Shown here: in pieces, positions 8,801 to 10,529 of the stretch
Position numbering within the stretch: the stretch's first letter is position 1
Layout: every line of letters starts with the position of its first letter
DNA from: Stephanodiscus triporus
Taxonomy: Eukaryota > Bacillariophyta > Thalassiosirophyceae > Thalassiosirales > Thalassiosiraceae
NCBI GenBank assembly: GCA_036939755.1
Contig: JALLAZ010002623.1
Coordinates: 1 to 10,529 of the forward strand
Length of the DNA stretch: 10,529 bases
Direction of reading: 5' to 3'
Position numbers and translations under genes: made by a program
The notes under the pieces: generated by a model
What the model saw: the letters and a program-made list of their open reading frames with translations, nothing else
Told to the model about the DNA's origin: nothing
The model's database searches: none

Positions 8801-10019
8801 CGATGCCCATTCGTTCGCCCATTCTGGTCCGACTACCGAGGTTGGGATTATGCACGTTTGTAGTTTCGCAACATTGTTCACTTCTGCATTATTATCCCCC
8901 CCCTCCACTTCCGCTTCCACTACCTCCGTCAATGTTGATGATGACGGAGGGGTCATCAGTAGAGCTTCTGCATACGAGGAAGGCGGCGGTGGCAAGGCGC
9001 GGCGTCCATTGATACCCCCCTCCTCCTCAACCGAAAGTCGTCTGTCGTCCTCCATCTTATTCTTGACCATGTTATCGATCATCTGAGACTTCAATTCTGA
9101 TGCATCCGCTATAAGGATGGCTATTGTGGAGGACGAGCATGTAGCACTTGTCATGCTCCTCGTTGATGCGGGAGTCTTTCCTTCTTCTTCCTCAATGTCA
9201 TCGAGGGATCTCTGTCGCAACACTCTCTCCCCCGCCCCCTCCAACGACGAGTCGATGTCTTCTCCTAAATATATTCCTGTCCCTTCGGTATCGCCTCCTC
9301 CCCCCCCGTCCACTCCTCCACGGTCATAAATTATCGCATCACTCCCTATCAAAAGTTTCATGTCCCGAAATTTCCAATTTACATATTGACGTGGTGGAGT
9401 CGGAAGGGAAACACCAGCGTAGTGACTCAAATATTCTTGAGGAGGATGGAGTGTCGTCCCAAGCAGTGGGTCGGTACTGTTTTCTTCCTGACCCATGACG
9501 ATAACATTCTCGAGCTTGTTGCTTACGATAGGCACGCCGCCGCCGCCACCGCCGCCGACAATGTTTGGCTCTGTTGACTCATCCATAGTCAGTGAAATTT
9601 TTGCCCTCGACGTTCCACCAACGTCGTTGCTTTTCTTGGCACTGATACCGGTGCTACTCACGACGATGGCATTCGAAGGCAATGTCAATGATGTCGAAGG
9701 AAGTTGTTGGCGTTGTACTTTTCCCTGAGACTTCTCCTTTTTCTTTCCCCCCTCCTCCTCCTCGAGCAAAAGCGACAAAGATGCCAATAGCGATCGTTCG
9801 TTCTCCCTAAGCAGCGCAGTTTGTTGAGTTTGATTCATTTCGAAAGATTCGGCATTATGGTCATGATCGTCGTCATCATCGCCAATAGCGGATTCGTAGA
9901 GAGACAATGCCCGTCGTTGGCGTTCATCGTTGTCGTCATTTTGCCTGATCGACCAAGTCGACGGCCGCTGTCTCCTCCTTCCTCGCATACTTCTCCCCGC
10001 GCTCGATCCTCGCCGATCA

Positions 10020-10054
<35 letters not shown>

Positions 10055-10525
10055 CCCTCCGCCGAACGAGCCAGAAGGAGAAGTGGTCGCGACCACGCCG
10101 AAGTAATCATCCTCCCACGAATCCAACAACAGCGTGCCATTTCCCATGTTGTGACAGGCCACGCTAACGCTCCGATCGGAATTGTACGGCAACGAGAACA
10201 GGTGCTTGACCGCCGAGGATGGGCCGATGAAGTCGACGGCCAATGTTCCCGGGCCGTCGTTGGACTGGCGGGCCGCGCCGCCGCCGCCGCCAGCGTCGGC
10301 GTTGGCGTCGGCGGAAGAAGAAAATGACGAAGGAGGAGCGGGAGAAGGAACGGCGGCCTCGGCCAGCTGCTTCTGTGAATTTACCCGTGCCCGGTTGCAT
10401 TCCTCGCGTCGACTGCGTGAGCGACGATCGCGCACGCAGTCGTCATCGTCATCGATGACGGCGGCGGCGGGAGCGGGAGCGGGAGCGGCAGTGGCTGCAG
10501 TGGCGGCTGCATCGGGCGGAGTCAT
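5891..10525 (-). CDS. EDRF1-like protein (erythroid differentiation-related factor 1 homologue)
   Basis: A single uninterrupted frame encodes 1544 residues, longer than the ~1240 of human EDRF1 because of low-complexity inserts. Blocks typical of the family appear in order: AVKHLFSLPYNSDRSVSVACHNMGN with TLLLDSWEDDYF at about 105-142, YVNWKFRDMKLLIGSDAIIYD at 381-401, [28 protein letters not shown] at 628-655, DIVEMNAAMLLQFLKTNCTSE at 696-716, and RQRKWTWWLALCGYRFACRLEQL at 743-765. A helical C-terminal half includes [20 protein letters not shown] near 994-1013 and WDMVSEELAATLLVLGVRRRQS further on. Such proteins carry TPR-like helices. In animals EDRF1 was linked to globin gene expression; its general role is unclear and none is claimed here. 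The spacers are Asp-, Gly-, Ser- and Pro-rich, including a (VG)n run. The ATG at 10525 is only four bases from the window edge, so a more upstream start or exon cannot be excluded. Confidence 0.9.
10019..10051. repeat. Hexanucleotide repeat coding (Val-Gly)n in the EDRF1-like gene
   Basis: About five perfect copies of ACCGAC on the plus strand (GTCGGT on the coding strand) encode an alternating Val-Gly stretch near residues 158-169. It lies in a low-complexity spacer between conserved blocks. The unit length keeps the frame when copies are gained or lost. Confidence 0.85.
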
Positions 10526-10529
10526 GGCT

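Noticed and set aside
9821..10327. A 168-codon open frame on the plus strand opposite the EDRF1-like N-terminus
   Set aside because: It is produced by GC-rich, repeat-biased codons of the EDRF1-like gene; its Asp-Thr run is the hexanucleotide repeat read on the other strand.

Overview
The window looks like nuclear DNA of a eukaryote, most likely a unicellular alga of the diatom/stramenopile kind. The reasons are three single-copy-type eukaryotic genes, short GT-AG introns of about 90-112 bases, canonical AATAAA signals, and proteins padded with long Gly/Ser/Asp/Ala/Gln low-complexity tracts. No operon, ribosome-binding-site pattern or bacterial gene packing is visible. The lineage is an inference from protein style; the eukaryotic status is solid.

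Layout from left to right. Bases 1-370 are intergenic and begin with one arm of an inverted repeat (1-196). A minus-strand gene (371-3088, three exons) encodes a LENG8/SAC3-family protein with a SAC3/GANP-type helical core. A 409-base intergenic stretch (3089-3497) lies between its start and the start of the divergent plus-strand gene. That gene (3498-5201) encodes a ferritin-like di-iron protein with an N-terminal half I do not recognise. Its two halves are in the same frame but separated by a TGA at 4476-4478, which is best explained by a 90-base intron. Bases 5202-5890 are a convergent intergenic stretch holding the second arm of the inverted repeat (5616-5817). The rest of the window (5891-10525, minus strand) is a single uninterrupted reading frame of 1544 codons for an EDRF1 (erythroid differentiation-related factor 1) homologue, which starts four bases from the window edge.

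The three genes do not form an evident pathway. LENG8-type proteins are linked to mRNA processing and export, EDRF1-type proteins are conserved and poorly characterised, and the ferritin-like protein resembles a family best known to me from bacteria. The feature most worth following is the roughly 200-base inverted repeat that brackets the LENG8 and ferritin-like genes. It consists of identical blocks of 55 and 53 bases separated by clusters of differences, and I could not assign it to a known family.
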